A stretch of DNA of 64,000 nt from Flavobacterium celericrescens (GCF_011392075.1 NZ_JAAJBV010000002.1:310001-374000), one strand, 5' to 3'; positions 52,769 to 61,332 are shown, counted from the first letter of the stretch. Numbers and translations are program-made. Notes: generated by a model from the sequence alone, not told the origin.

Positions 52769-53689
52769 TTATTTGCTTACAGTTTGAATAAAAATATCGT
52801 TTACACTTGGAATTTTTTCAACAAAATGCGTTACTTGTCCAAATTGTGTCAAAATAGAAAGTAATTCATTTGAACTGTGTTCGCCCAATTGTACTTCTAA
52901 CTTTAAATCGTCATTTAGTGATTTAAAATTAGTTTGCCCAATTGTAAACTTTTGTGTTAAATGCACCATCAATCCTTCAATATTATTGGTTAACACGCCT
53001 ACTTCAAAAGTATTTGAACGGTGTTGACGTTTTACATCTTCCAACTTACCTTCAATTAATTTATTTGATTTGTGAATCAAAGCAATATAATCACACATTT
53101 CTTCAACTGATTCCATTCGGTGTGTTGAAAAAATGATCGAAGTTCCTTTTTTGTTCAATTCAATGATTTCGTCTTTTATCAAATTGGCATTTACAGGATC
53201 AAATCCTGAAAAAGGTTCGTCAAGAATCAATAGTTTTGGTTGGTGCAAAATGGTTACGATAAACTGAATTTTTTGCGCCATACCTTTAGAAAGCTCTTGA
53301 ATTTTTTTATCCCACCAACCTTGAATTTCAAACTTTTCAAACCAATATTTTAACTGCTTTTTAGCTTCTTCATGTGGCATTCCTTTTAATTGCGCCAAGT
53401 ACAAGCATTGTTCTCCTACTTTCATGGTTTTATACAAACCGCGTTCTTCTGGCATATAACCAATATATTGCACGTGTTCAGGCTTTAACTTTTCACCATC
53501 TAACAAAACTACTCCACTATCTGGCATTGTAATTTGATTAATGATTCGAATAAGAGATGTTTTTCCAGCTCCATTTGGACCAAGCAGTCCATAAATACTT
53601 CCTTTTGGAACTTGCAACGAAACATTATTAAGCGCAGTATAATTACCATATTGCTTAACCACATTTTGTACTTCAAGAATATTACTCAT
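52769..53689 (-). CDS. ABC transporter ATP-binding protein (NatA-like)
   Basis: A 306-residue ATPase: GPNGAGKTSLIRII (Walker A), ELSKGMAQKIQFIVTILHQP (signature, SKGMAQK), LLILDEPFSGFDPVN (Walker B) and FSTHRMESVEE (H-loop). The C-terminal 80 residues form the extra domain of NatA-like proteins. First gene of a two-gene exporter operon. Confidence 0.93.
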   Translation of the reverse strand: MSNILEVQNVVKQYGNYTALNNVSLQVPKGSIYGLLGPNGAGKTSLIRIINQITMPDSGVVLLDGEKLKPEHVQYIGYMPEERGLYKTMKVGEQCLYLAQLKGMPHEEAKKQLKYWFEKFEIQGWWDKKIQELSKGMAQKIQFIVTILHQPKLLILDEPFSGFDPVNANLIKDEIIELNKKGTSIIFSTHRMESVEEMCDYIALIHKSNKLIEGKLEDVKRQHRSNTFEVGVLTNNIEGLMVHLTQKFTIGQTNFKSLNDDLKLEVQLGEHSSNELLSILTQFGQVTHFVEKIPSVNDIFIQTVSK

Positions 53690-53741
53690 AGTAAAGGTAA
53701 ATTTGTTTGTTTAGTTAGTAGTATAAAACTGTATTTTGTTA

Positions 53742-53776
53742 CAAAAAAAACCCACCCTTTATTGCTAAAGGATGGG
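53742..53776 (-). terminator. Second tandem terminator after dnaJ
   Basis: On the minus strand CCCATCCTTT and AAAGGGTGGG form a 10-bp stem (one G-T pair) with a 6-base loop followed by eight T residues. It lies just before the NatA-like gene. Confidence 0.82.
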
Positions 53777-53789
53777 AAAAATTGCTATG

Positions 53790-53825
53790 AAAAAGAAAAA
53801 CTCACTCTCCTAAGAAAGTGAGTTT
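53790..53825 (-). terminator. First terminator after dnaJ
   Basis: AAACTCACT and AGTGAGTTT form a 9-bp stem, extended by weaker pairs, followed by TTTTCTTTTT on the minus strand. Confidence 0.82.
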
Positions 53826-53848
53826 CAAATGTATTAAATTATATTTAA

Positions 53849-54967
53849 TTATGAAAACATATCTTTAACTTTTTCAAAAAAAGATTTATCTGATTTTTCT
53901 GGTTTCGGAATAAAGTTTTCATCTGTAAGCATTTTCTCAAAAAATTGCTTCTGTTCTTTACTTAAAGTCTTTGGTGTCCAAACATTTACATGTACCAACA
54001 AATCCCCATTTCCGTATGAATTTAAACTCGGAATTCCTTTCCCTTTTAGGCGTAAAATTTTGCCTGATTGGATACCTTCTTCCAACTTAATTCGTACTTT
54101 TCCTGAAACAGTTTCAATGTCTTTTGAAGCACCTAAAGCGGCTTCTGCAACACTGATATATAAATCATAATGTAAATTTTCGCCTTCACGTTTTAAGAAT
54201 TCATGTTCGATTTCTTCGATAGCTACAATTAAATCACCTGGAATACTATTACTTCCTGGCGCTTCATTACCTTTATTAGCCACTTTTAACTGCATTCCGT
54301 CAACAACTCCTGCAGGAATTTTGATAGAAACTGTATCGTCCTCTAACAACATCCCTTGTGCATCTGCTCCTGCTGGTTTTTGATCTAAAATTTGACCAGA
54401 ACCACTACAAATATGACATGTAGTAGCTGTTTGCATTCTACCTAAAATAGTATTAGCAACTTTCATGATTTGTCCAGAACCGTTACAAGTTGGACAAGTT
54501 CTGTATGTTACACCTTTGGCTTGAACTTTACGTTTTACTTTGACTTTCTTTTCAACACCATTAGCAATTTCTTCCAAAGTTAATTTTACTTTGATGCGAA
54601 GATTGCTTCCTTTTACTCTACGTTGACCTCCGCCACCGCCAAATCCAGAAAATCCGCCACCGCCAAATGCACCGCCAAAAATATCACCAAACTGACTGAA
54701 AATATCATCCATGTTCATGTGATGACCACCGCCAAATCCACCACCATCAAAAGCTTGGTGACCATATTGGTCGTATTTTGCTTTTTTATTGGCATCGCTT
54801 AAAACTTCATAAGCTTCGGCAGCCTCTTTGAATTTTTCTTCTGCTTCTTTGTTACCTGGATTTTTGTCAGGATGAAACTCGATTGCTTTCTTACGATATG
54901 CTTTCTTTATTTCTTCGGCTGTAGCATTTTTTGAAATGCCTAATATTTCGTAAAAATCTTTTTTCAT
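53849..54967 (-). CDS. dnaJ: Chaperone DnaJ with a two-repeat zinc finger
   Basis: A 372-residue type I Hsp40. The J domain ([41 protein letters not shown] at 33-35) and Gly/Phe region are followed by a zinc region with only two CxxCxGxG repeats (CPTCNGSG and CHICSGSG). The first repeat is replaced by [11 protein letters not shown] and the fourth by KPAGADAQG. In four-repeat DnaJ, repeats I+IV and II+III bind one zinc each, so this protein keeps only the II+III centre. C-terminal substrate domains are normal. It works with DnaK and with GrpE, encoded 58 bases upstream. Confidence 0.95.
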   Translation of the reverse strand: MKKDFYEILGISKNATAEEIKKAYRKKAIEFHPDKNPGNKEAEEKFKEAAEAYEVLSDANKKAKYDQYGHQAFDGGGFGGGHHMNMDDIFSQFGDIFGGAFGGGGFSGFGGGGGQRRVKGSNLRIKVKLTLEEIANGVEKKVKVKRKVQAKGVTYRTCPTCNGSGQIMKVANTILGRMQTATTCHICSGSGQILDQKPAGADAQGMLLEDDTVSIKIPAGVVDGMQLKVANKGNEAPGSNSIPGDLIVAIEEIEHEFLKREGENLHYDLYISVAEAALGASKDIETVSGKVRIKLEEGIQSGKILRLKGKGIPSLNSYGNGDLLVHVNVWTPKTLSKEQKQFFEKMLTDENFIPKPEKSDKSFFEKVKDMFS

Positions 54968-54985
54968 TATATCTTATATTATAAA

Positions 54986-55020
54986 TGTAGAAAAAGACAA
55001 GTCATGACTTGTCTCTACGA
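54986..55020 (-). repeat. 20-bp perfect palindrome between grpE and dnaJ
   Basis: AGACAAGTCATGACTTGTCT (54995-55014) is fully self-complementary and flanked by TGTAG and CTACGA, extending the stem. Palindromes of the form GTAGAGAC...GTCTCTAC are scattered between genes in many Bacteroidota and Cyanobacteria, from memory. Confidence 0.8.
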
Positions 55021-55025
55021 TAAAA

Positions 55026-55565
55026 TTATTGTCCAATTACAACTTTAGGGAAACGAATAATTTTGTCTCCTAATTTGTAACCTTTTTCAATTACATCAAC
55101 AATTTTACCTTTTAACTTATCGTTTGGTGCTGGAATTTGCGTAATAGCTTCAGCGAAATCTGCGTTAAAAGCATCTCCTACTCTAACTTCTACTTCTTCT
55201 AAACCTTTAGATACTAAAGTACTTCTTAATTTATCATGAATTAATTGCACACCTGTTACCAAAGCTTCATCATCAGATTTAGAGACTTGTGCCCAAGCTC
55301 TGTCGAAATCATCTAAAACAGGCAACATCGCTTGTAAAACTTCTTGATTAGCTGTTTTAAACAAATCGATACGCTCTTTAGCTGTTCTTCTTTTATAATT
55401 TTCGAATTCAGCAAAAAGACGCAAAAATTTATCCTTCTCGTTACTCAATTCTTCTTGCAATTGCTCTTCTACCGTTAATTCTGGTGTTGGAATTCCTTGA
55501 TTTTCTGAAACATTTTCTTCACTAATGTTATCCTTTTCGATGTTTTCAGTACTTTCTTGACTCAT
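55026..55565 (-). CDS. grpE: Nucleotide exchange factor GrpE
   Basis: A 179-residue protein from ATG 55565 (MSQESTENIEKD); an in-frame ATG at 55589 would add MFKKIFKN and cannot be excluded. An acidic disordered N-terminus precedes a long coiled coil (EEQLQEELSNEKDKFLRLFAEFENYKRRTAKERI) and the GrpE beta domain (GVQLIHDKLRSTLVSKGLEEVEV, EKGYKLGDKIIRFPKVVIG). It swaps ADP for ATP on DnaK. Co-transcribed with dnaJ from the upstream promoter; dnaK is not in the window. Confidence 0.95.
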   Translation of the reverse strand: MSQESTENIEKDNISEENVSENQGIPTPELTVEEQLQEELSNEKDKFLRLFAEFENYKRRTAKERIDLFKTANQEVLQAMLPVLDDFDRAWAQVSKSDDEALVTGVQLIHDKLRSTLVSKGLEEVEVRVGDAFNADFAEAITQIPAPNDKLKGKIVDVIEKGYKLGDKIIRFPKVVIGQ

Positions 55566-55612
55566 ATTTTTGAATATTTTTTTAAACATTTTTACTTTAG
55601 TAAATGGGATTG

Positions 55613-55644
55613 CAAATGTATTGCCAAATGTTTAAAAATGTCAA
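55613..55644 (-). promoter_or_regulatory. Promoter of grpE-dnaJ
   Basis: On the minus strand TTG (55642-55644), 21 bases, then TACATTTG (55613-55620): a full Bacteroidota-type promoter. No CIRCE-like heat-shock element was seen. Confidence 0.65.
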
Positions 55645-55673
55645 ATTGTCAGGAAAAAAATATTTATAAAAGT

Positions 55674-56579
55674 TTATTTTAACAAATCATTCAGCGCTTT
55701 GTCTAAAGAAGCAAATTTGAATTGAAAGTTTTCATCCAATAATTTTCTGCAACTTACATGCTGACTTGAAAATAAAATTTCGTGCATTTCGCCAAGTATA
55801 ATTTTCATAATAAACTTTGGGATATTTGGTAAAAATAATGGCTTTTCTAATGTTTTAGCAATTGCTTTTGTGAGCTCTGCATTTGAAACTGGATAAGGAG
55901 AAACACCATTGTAAATCCCAGACAACTCATTTTTGATTACATGATAAAAAACAGCTGCTAAATCATGAATATGAATCCAAGATTGATATTGTTCCCCCGA
56001 ACCAAAAGCTGCTCCAACTCCATATTTAATAGGCTTTACCATTTCTTGTAAAGCACCACCATTTTTAGAAAGAACGATTCCAATTCTAATTTTTGAAACA
56101 GCTATTTCTAATTTTTGAAACTGGTTGACTTCGTTTTCCCATAGTTTTACAACGTTTCCAAGAAAAGAAACATCAACATCCAAGTCGGTTTCATGATAAA
56201 TATTGGTTAAACTATCTGGATAGATTCCTACAGCTGAAGCCGAAACGATTTGCTTAACTTGATTTGGTGTTTTTTGAAGTGTTTGAAATAACAATCGAGT
56301 TGAGAGTACACGACTTTCAATAATTTCTTCTTTGTAAGATTTTGTCCATTTTTTAGCCACATTTGCTCCAGCTAAATGCACAATTACTTCAACATCTGTT
56401 AACGAAGCTGTATCTATTTCAGCTGTTTTTGGATTCCAATAAAACCCTTTATAATTAGCATTAGAAACTAATTTATTCTTTGAAGTAGATAAATAATGAA
56501 CACTATGCCCGTTTTGCAATAACAAGCTCACTAATTCTTGCCCTACTAATCCTGTTGCACCTGTAATTAAAATGGTCAT
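55674..56579 (-). CDS. TIGR01777 family NAD-dependent epimerase-like protein
   Basis: A 301-residue SDR-fold protein from ATG 56579 (MTILITGATGLVGQELVSLLL), which begins right at the nucleotide-binding strand; the longer start at 56612 adds a basic stretch without support. It has GATGLVG, VIVHLAGANVAKKW, the active-site-like SASAVGIYPDS and the C-terminal DUF1731-type domain (MHEILFSSQHVSCRKLLDENFQFKF). Relatives are linked to cell division (SulA/YfcH). Activity unknown. Confidence 0.9.
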   Translation of the reverse strand: MTILITGATGLVGQELVSLLLQNGHSVHYLSTSKNKLVSNANYKGFYWNPKTAEIDTASLTDVEVIVHLAGANVAKKWTKSYKEEIIESRVLSTRLLFQTLQKTPNQVKQIVSASAVGIYPDSLTNIYHETDLDVDVSFLGNVVKLWENEVNQFQKLEIAVSKIRIGIVLSKNGGALQEMVKPIKYGVGAAFGSGEQYQSWIHIHDLAAVFYHVIKNELSGIYNGVSPYPVSNAELTKAIAKTLEKPLFLPNIPKFIMKIILGEMHEILFSSQHVSCRKLLDENFQFKFASLDKALNDLLK

Positions 56580-56663
56580 TTTCTTTTTCCTTTTTCTCAA
56601 AGTTACAATCAAAAACAGAACAATGAAAGTAAATTAACGTATGTTTAGGATTAGTTGGAAGTT

Positions 56664-57119
56664 TTAACCTCTTACCTTAATAGTCCACTCAAATTGCATT
56701 TCAGAAACTTGTTCGCCTTTTTCATTCTTACCTATTGAAGTTAACCAAATAGTCTGTCCTTCCTTGGTATCGATAGCATGTTGAATAGTTTCTTTTATTG
56801 CATTACCTTGATTACAAGTGAAAGTAATTCTCCCAGTTGCTTTTTTAGTAAAGACGCTTTTATTTTGAGCCACTAACATCGAAATGTTTTTCTTGCTCTC
56901 TTTTATTTGATACATTACTAAAGCACCAGTAGTAAACTCAGCCGCCATAGCTTGTACTGCAAAATACATAGAATTAAACGGATTTTGATTAAACCAACGA
57001 TGCTTTACCGTTACTTCACAAACTTCTGGTGAAATTGACTTAACACGCACACCGCTCCAAAAAGCAGAAGGCAGTTTAAAAAAAGTAAAAAGATTAAGTT
57101 TTGCAGGTGTAAACTCCAT
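56664..57119 (-). CDS. DUF4442 hotdog-fold protein (putative thioesterase)
   Basis: A 151-residue hotdog-fold protein (LPSAFWSGVRVKSISPEVCEVTVKHRWFNQNPFNSMYFAVQAMAAEFTTG), matching DUF4442, related to acyl-CoA thioesterases. The NP/AA helix region where thioesterases bind CoA is present, but the catalytic acid is not obvious. No operon partner is close; the epimerase gene lies 51 bases downstream. Confidence 0.85.
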   Translation of the reverse strand: MEFTPAKLNLFTFFKLPSAFWSGVRVKSISPEVCEVTVKHRWFNQNPFNSMYFAVQAMAAEFTTGALVMYQIKESKKNISMLVAQNKSVFTKKATGRITFTCNQGNAIKETIQHAIDTKEGQTIWLTSIGKNEKGEQVSEMQFEWTIKVRG

Positions 57120-57239
57120 AATTCATTGATTTATTTTGTAAAAATACAAAAAATACTATGCATTCCTACTATTTTTTAAAAACGTTAATTTTATGTTAAA
57201 TATCATTACTATGCGTAACACAATACCTGCTTTTAGACT

Positions 57240-57247
57240 TATCTTTG
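57240..57247 (+). promoter_or_regulatory. -7 promoter box of the PadR-PspC-GIN operon
   Basis: TATCTTTG is a perfect TAnnTTTG match 107 bases before the PadR start. The long leader holds a 14-codon ORF (57321-57365, MNSLIKKIKRNYEH) that overlaps the PadR start and could couple translation. Confidence 0.5.
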
Positions 57248-57354
57248 TATAAGAAATTAATAGGTAATCTAATTTCAATCATCAAATCAATCATTTGCGC
57301 AAGCAAAAACAAATCAAAAAATGAACAGTTTAATTAAAAAAATCAAAAGGAATT

Positions 57355-57684
57355 ATGAACATTGAAAACACTAAAGCGCAAATGCGAAAAGGTGTTTTAG
57401 AGTTTTGCATCTTATCTGTATTAAAAGAAAAAGACGCATATACTTCTGAAATATTAGACACGCTAAAAAACGCAAAATTACTTGTAGTGGAAGGAACAGT
57501 ATATCCTTTATTAACAAGATTAAAAAACGATGGATTATTAAATTATCGTTGGGAAGAATCAACATCGGGACCACCAAGAAAATATTATGGATTAACCGAA
57601 GAAGGGAAAGATTTTTTACAAGAATTAAACGGCACTTGGAAAGAATTAGCAGATGCCGTGAACATAATAACTAGTCAAAACTAA
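57355..57684 (+). CDS. PadR family transcriptional regulator
   Basis: A 109-residue winged-helix protein: KAQMRKGVLEFCILSVLKEKDAYTSEILDTLKNAKLLVVEGTVYPLLTRLKNDGLLNYRWEESTSGPPRKYYGLTEEG is the complete PadR domain. It probably represses its own operon and releases it on envelope stress. SD-like AAAAGG lies 4 bases before ATG, uncommon here. The PspC gene follows by 5 bases. Confidence 0.95.
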   Translation: MNIENTKAQMRKGVLEFCILSVLKEKDAYTSEILDTLKNAKLLVVEGTVYPLLTRLKNDGLLNYRWEESTSGPPRKYYGLTEEGKDFLQELNGTWKELADAVNIITSQN

Positions 57685-57689
57685 GAGTC

Positions 57690-59438
57690 ATGAACAAAAC
57701 AATAAGTATAAATTTAGGAGGTTTTTTCTTCCATATTGATGAAGACGCCTATCAAAAATTATCGCGTTATTTTGATGCGGTGAAACGCTCTCTTGCTCCT
57801 GATGGAAGAGAAGAAATCATGAAAGATATTGAAAGTAGAATTGCAGAATTATTTCAAGAGCGCATTAAAAACGATAAACAAGTCATTGGCTTAATAGAAA
57901 TTGACGCAGTAATTGGAATCATGGGGCAACCTGAAGATTATAAAATTGATGATGAAAAAACATCTTATCAATCAAATACTTCAACTTCATCATCAAGTAA
58001 CTATTATTATCCATCGAAAAGATTGTTTAGAGATAAAGAAAATGGAATGCTTGGTGGTGTAATGGCTGGATTAGGTCACTATTTAGGAATAGATGCACTT
58101 TGGTTACGTATCATAATGGTAATTTTATTCTTTGGATTTGGTACAGGATTGTTTGTATACATTGTGTTATGGGTTTTAGTTCCTGAAGCGATTACTACCA
58201 CTCAAAAACTTGAAATGAGAGGCGAACCAATTAATATATCAAATATTGAACGAAAAGTAAAGGAAGGAATTGATGATATTTCTTCAAAAATAAGCAATAT
58301 TGATCATCAAAAAATTGCAAGTACAGCAAAATCAGGAGCTGAAAAAATAGGTTCAACTTTTGAAGAAATTTTTAAAACAATATTCAAAATATTTGCAATA
58401 TTCGTAGGTGCAATCATCGTACTAGTAGCTTCATTTTCGCTTCTTGGATTTATTATTACAGGAATAGTTATGATGTTTTCTTCTACAATGCCAGACAATT
58501 ATATTTTAAACAATATTCAAACGCCTATTGGATTAGAAACGCCACTTTGGGTACAAGGTATATTAGTTATTTTGGTTTTCGGAATTCCTTTTTTCTTCTT
58601 GCTTTTATTAGGATTAAAGTTATTAGTAAACAATTTAAAATCAATTGGAAATATCGCTACTTATACCCTAATTGCGCTATGGGTTATTGCTCTGGGAATT
58701 GCAATTTCATTAGGAATTAATGAAGCAACTCAAATGGCATATGAAGGAAAAGTGGTTCAAAAAGAAGAAATCATTTTAACTCCAAATGACACTTTAAACA
58801 TTAAATTCAAAAATAATGATTTCTATTCAAAAAATAGTTACCATGAAACTGACTTTAAATTAACACAAGACGAAAATAAAAACGAGATCATCTATTCAAA
58901 TAATGTTACCATAGAAATTATGGAAACGGATGAAATGGTGCCATATATTCAAGTAGAAAAATTAGCTCGTGGAAAATCTGCAGCTGAAGCAAATAAAAGA
59001 GCTGAAAAAATTAAATATGGATACAAAATTGAAGGAAATACATTAATTTTAGATAATTATTTAATTTCTGCTATTGAAAACAAATTTAGAGGTCAGGAAG
59101 TAGCATTGTACTTGTATTTACCAAAAGGCACATTATTTAAAACTAACAAAAACTTTGACCATTTTGATCGATCTGACAACGATTTCTTCAACTTACACTA
59201 TAGTTCTTCGGATTATATATATAGAGTAGATAAAGAAAAAGTGAAATGTTTAAATTGTCCTCTTTCAGAAAATGAATATGGAGATATTGAAAACAATGAA
59301 ATGGTTAACGATTCAACTTCAACAATTATTTATGACGAAAATGGTGTTCTGATAAAAAAAGAAATCAAAGAAGTAAAGGAAGAAGTTCAAAACGTAAAAA
59401 TTGAAATTGATACTAAAAAAGAAACCAAAACAAAATAA
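57690..59438 (+). CDS. PspC-domain envelope stress membrane protein
   Basis: A 582-residue protein. N-terminal residues 1-95 (GFFFHIDEDAYQKLSRYFDAVKRSL) form a helical cytoplasmic domain; a PspC domain lies at about 107-170 (KRLFRDKENGMLGGVMAGLGHYLGIDALWLRIIMVILFFGFG). Further TMs lie at about 230-255, 285-310 and 320-345. The C-terminal 230 residues are periplasmic and resemble the adhesin-like beta structure of the neighbouring GIN proteins (NKRAEKIKYGYKIEGNTLILDN). It follows PadR and precedes the GIN genes, a common set in Bacteroidota. Confidence 0.92.
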   Translation: MNKTISINLGGFFFHIDEDAYQKLSRYFDAVKRSLAPDGREEIMKDIESRIAELFQERIKNDKQVIGLIEIDAVIGIMGQPEDYKIDDEKTSYQSNTSTSSSSNYYYPSKRLFRDKENGMLGGVMAGLGHYLGIDALWLRIIMVILFFGFGTGLFVYIVLWVLVPEAITTTQKLEMRGEPINISNIERKVKEGIDDISSKISNIDHQKIASTAKSGAEKIGSTFEEIFKTIFKIFAIFVGAIIVLVASFSLLGFIITGIVMMFSSTMPDNYILNNIQTPIGLETPLWVQGILVILVFGIPFFFLLLLGLKLLVNNLKSIGNIATYTLIALWVIALGIAISLGINEATQMAYEGKVVQKEEIILTPNDTLNIKFKNNDFYSKNSYHETDFKLTQDENKNEIIYSNNVTIEIMETDEMVPYIQVEKLARGKSAAEANKRAEKIKYGYKIEGNTLILDNYLISAIENKFRGQEVALYLYLPKGTLFKTNKNFDHFDRSDNDFFNLHYSSSDYIYRVDKEKVKCLNCPLSENEYGDIENNEMVNDSTSTIIYDENGVLIKKEIKEVKEEVQNVKIEIDTKKETKTK

Positions 59439-59441
59439 AAT

Positions 59442-60167
59442 ATGAAAACTACATTCAAAATATTGGCTCTTTTCATATTAGTAGCACTAACATCATGCAA
59501 CGCTAATCTTAACTTAGGTAACGGCATTGATGGAAGTGGCAATATTATTACTGAAAAAAGAACTATTGATGAAGCTTTTGACAAAATTTCGTCAAGTACT
59601 GGAGTTACGGTCATTGTGGAGCAAGGCACACCAACAGATGTTGAAGTAGAAACCGATGACAACTTAATGCAATATGTAATTACAAAGGTTGAAAACGGAA
59701 CTCTAATTGTTAAAATAGAAGGAAATATAAATACTATGTCCTCTATAGATGTAAGAGTAAAAATGAATTCAATTACAGGACTAGAAGCATCAAGCGGTTC
59801 ATCAATTACTTCTAAAAACACCTTGAAAGGAAATACAATTGCCGTAAAATCAAGCAGTGGAAGTGAAATTGAAGCCTTGTTAGAATATGAAAATGTAAGT
59901 TGCGAATCATCGAGCGGAAGTAATATTACTGTTTCTGGAAAAGCATTAAAACTAGAAACCGCGTCATCAAGTGGTAGCGAAATCGATGCCAAACAATTAG
60001 CAGCAAATGACGTTTTTGCTCAATCGTCAAGCGGAAGTTCAACTTCTGTAAAACCAATCGTAAAATTAGATGCAAAAGCTTCCAGTGGTAGTTCAATTTA
60101 TTATGTACAAACACCTAAAACAATTAAAAAAGAAGAAACATCTGGTGGAAGTGTTGAAGGAAACTAA
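59442..60167 (+). CDS. Head GIN domain lipoprotein (DUF2807)
   Basis: A 241-residue lipoprotein (lipobox LTSC near residue 19). The mature part is a beta-helix of DUF2807 type with repeated SSSGSEI/SSGSS rungs (LEASSGSSI, VKSSSGSEIEALL, CESSSGSNITVSG, TASSSGSEIDAKQ), giving a regular Ser/Gly-rich stack. It sits on the envelope and is co-transcribed with PspC (3-base gap). The function is unknown, probably structural or adhesive. Confidence 0.93.
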   Translation: MKTTFKILALFILVALTSCNANLNLGNGIDGSGNIITEKRTIDEAFDKISSSTGVTVIVEQGTPTDVEVETDDNLMQYVITKVENGTLIVKIEGNINTMSSIDVRVKMNSITGLEASSGSSITSKNTLKGNTIAVKSSSGSEIEALLEYENVSCESSSGSNITVSGKALKLETASSSGSEIDAKQLAANDVFAQSSSGSSTSVKPIVKLDAKASSGSSIYYVQTPKTIKKEETSGGSVEGN

Positions 60168-60302
60168 CAAACTATAACCTATTCATTATCAAATTAATTC
60201 AGTTCATTTAACAAATAATTAGTATAAAATTAACAGCCTGAATTAATACAAAGAATTATTTTTACAGAAACAATACAACTAAACAAACTAAATTCGACTC
60301 TC

Positions 60303-60377
60303 ATGATAAAGTTAGTTATTCAAATAATAGAATTTGTATTTACTTTTATCGCAAACTTGATAGAATCTATACTATAA
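60303..60377 (+). CDS. 24-residue amphipathic peptide ORF
   Basis: An ORF of 24 codons beginning MIKLVIQIIEF and ending NLIESIL, rich in Ile, Leu, Val and Phe with Lys, Gln, Glu and Asn every three to four residues, so it forms a clear amphipathic or membrane helix. A possible -7 box (TATTTTTA at 60257-60264) lies 38 bases upstream and a terminator follows the stop by 13 bases, so it looks like a small gene on its own between the two GIN genes. Similar size and style occur in type I toxins and phenol-soluble modulins, but no homology is claimed. Confidence 0.45.
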   Translation: MIKLVIQIIEFVFTFIANLIESIL

Positions 60378-60390
60378 ATACAAAATTAAA

Positions 60391-60420
60391 ACATCAGTAC
60401 TTTCACTGGTGTTTTTTTTT
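60391..60420 (+). terminator. Terminator after the small peptide ORF
   Basis: ACATCAGT and ACTGGTGT pair (one G-T) around a 6-base loop, followed by ten T residues. Confidence 0.8.
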
Positions 60421-60448
60421 ATATTTGTAAAAACAAATTCGAATTAAA

Positions 60449-61285
60449 ATGTTTAAAAAAATCCCATTTCTATTAGTTGCTTTACTAGTAACATCTTTTT
60501 CTTTGGCCCAAAAGAAAGAAAAAATTAAAGGTTCAAAAATAGTAACTGTAGCCATTAAAGAAATAAAAAGCTTTGAAAATATTGAAGTTTGCGACAATTT
60601 TGAAGTATTATTAGTTAAAGGTGATAAACCTTCTTTAGAAATAGAAGCTGATGACAATCTTCACGACATCATTAATTTTGAAGTAACAGGCAATACTTTA
60701 AGAGTAACTTCTTTAAAAGAAGCATCGGGTGTTAAAAAATTTGCCATTCGTATCAACTATTCAGATAGTTTAAAGTTAATTACTGCCAGAAATGAAGTAG
60801 AAATAAAAGCACTAGCTGATTTAGAATTAGACAATATTACTATTAAAAACTACGACAATTCAAAATCATTTTTAAATGTAAAATCAAAATATTTTGCCTT
60901 AGTTTTAGACGACAAAGCAGAAGCAGAAATTAATGTTAAAGCAGAAAGCACAAATCTTGAATTAAGCAAAAGTAGCGAACTAAAAGCGCTTGTTGCTTCT
61001 CCAGAAGTTAAAATTGATATGTATCAAAAAAGCAAGGCTACTATTGAAGGTAATGCTGCAAATGCAAAAATACGATTAGACAATAGTAGTAATTTACTAG
61101 CACAAAAATTCGTAATTGGAGATTTAGAACTAGACACCGAGAGTTATGCAAAATGTGAAGTAAATGTGAGTAAAGAAATCACTATTGAAGCTGCAGGAAA
61201 ATCAGAAATTGAATTATTTGGCGAACAAAAAATTACTATAGAAAAGTTTACTAACAACACGACACTTTATAAAAAAGAAAAATAA
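60449..61285 (+). CDS. GIN domain exported protein (DUF2807)
   Basis: A 278-residue protein with a signal peptide (ends SLAQ) and a DUF2807 beta-helix (FENIEVCDNFEVLLVKGDKPSLEIEADDNLHDIINFEV, DSLKLITARNEVEIKA). The SSGS rungs of the previous GIN protein are absent; charged repeats such as KAEAEINVKAES replace them. A terminator and the small ORF separate it from the PspC operon, so it has its own promoter. Ends in a bidirectional terminator facing trxB. Confidence 0.9.
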   Translation: MFKKIPFLLVALLVTSFSLAQKKEKIKGSKIVTVAIKEIKSFENIEVCDNFEVLLVKGDKPSLEIEADDNLHDIINFEVTGNTLRVTSLKEASGVKKFAIRINYSDSLKLITARNEVEIKALADLELDNITIKNYDNSKSFLNVKSKYFALVLDDKAEAEINVKAESTNLELSKSSELKALVASPEVKIDMYQKSKATIEGNAANAKIRLDNSSNLLAQKFVIGDLELDTESYAKCEVNVSKEITIEAAGKSEIELFGEQKITIEKFTNNTTLYKKEK

Positions 61286-61302
61286 CAATTCATTATAAAC
61301 AA

Positions 61303-61332
61303 AAAAATCCGACACTTTTGTCGGATTTTTTT
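61303..61332. terminator. Bidirectional terminator
   Basis: AAAAATCCGACA and TGTCGGATTTTT form a 12-bp stem with a 4-base loop and flanking A/T runs, between the GIN gene and convergent trxB. Confidence 0.9.

Noticed and set aside
59387-59992. 201-codon antisense ORF over the GIN and PspC genes
   Set aside because: It mirrors the Ser/Gly repeat of the sense gene, and the sense gene has clear domain and signal-peptide evidence.
60403-60657. 84-codon minus-strand ORF over the GIN gene start
   Set aside because: It overlaps the signal peptide of a supported gene and begins in the terminator T-run region.
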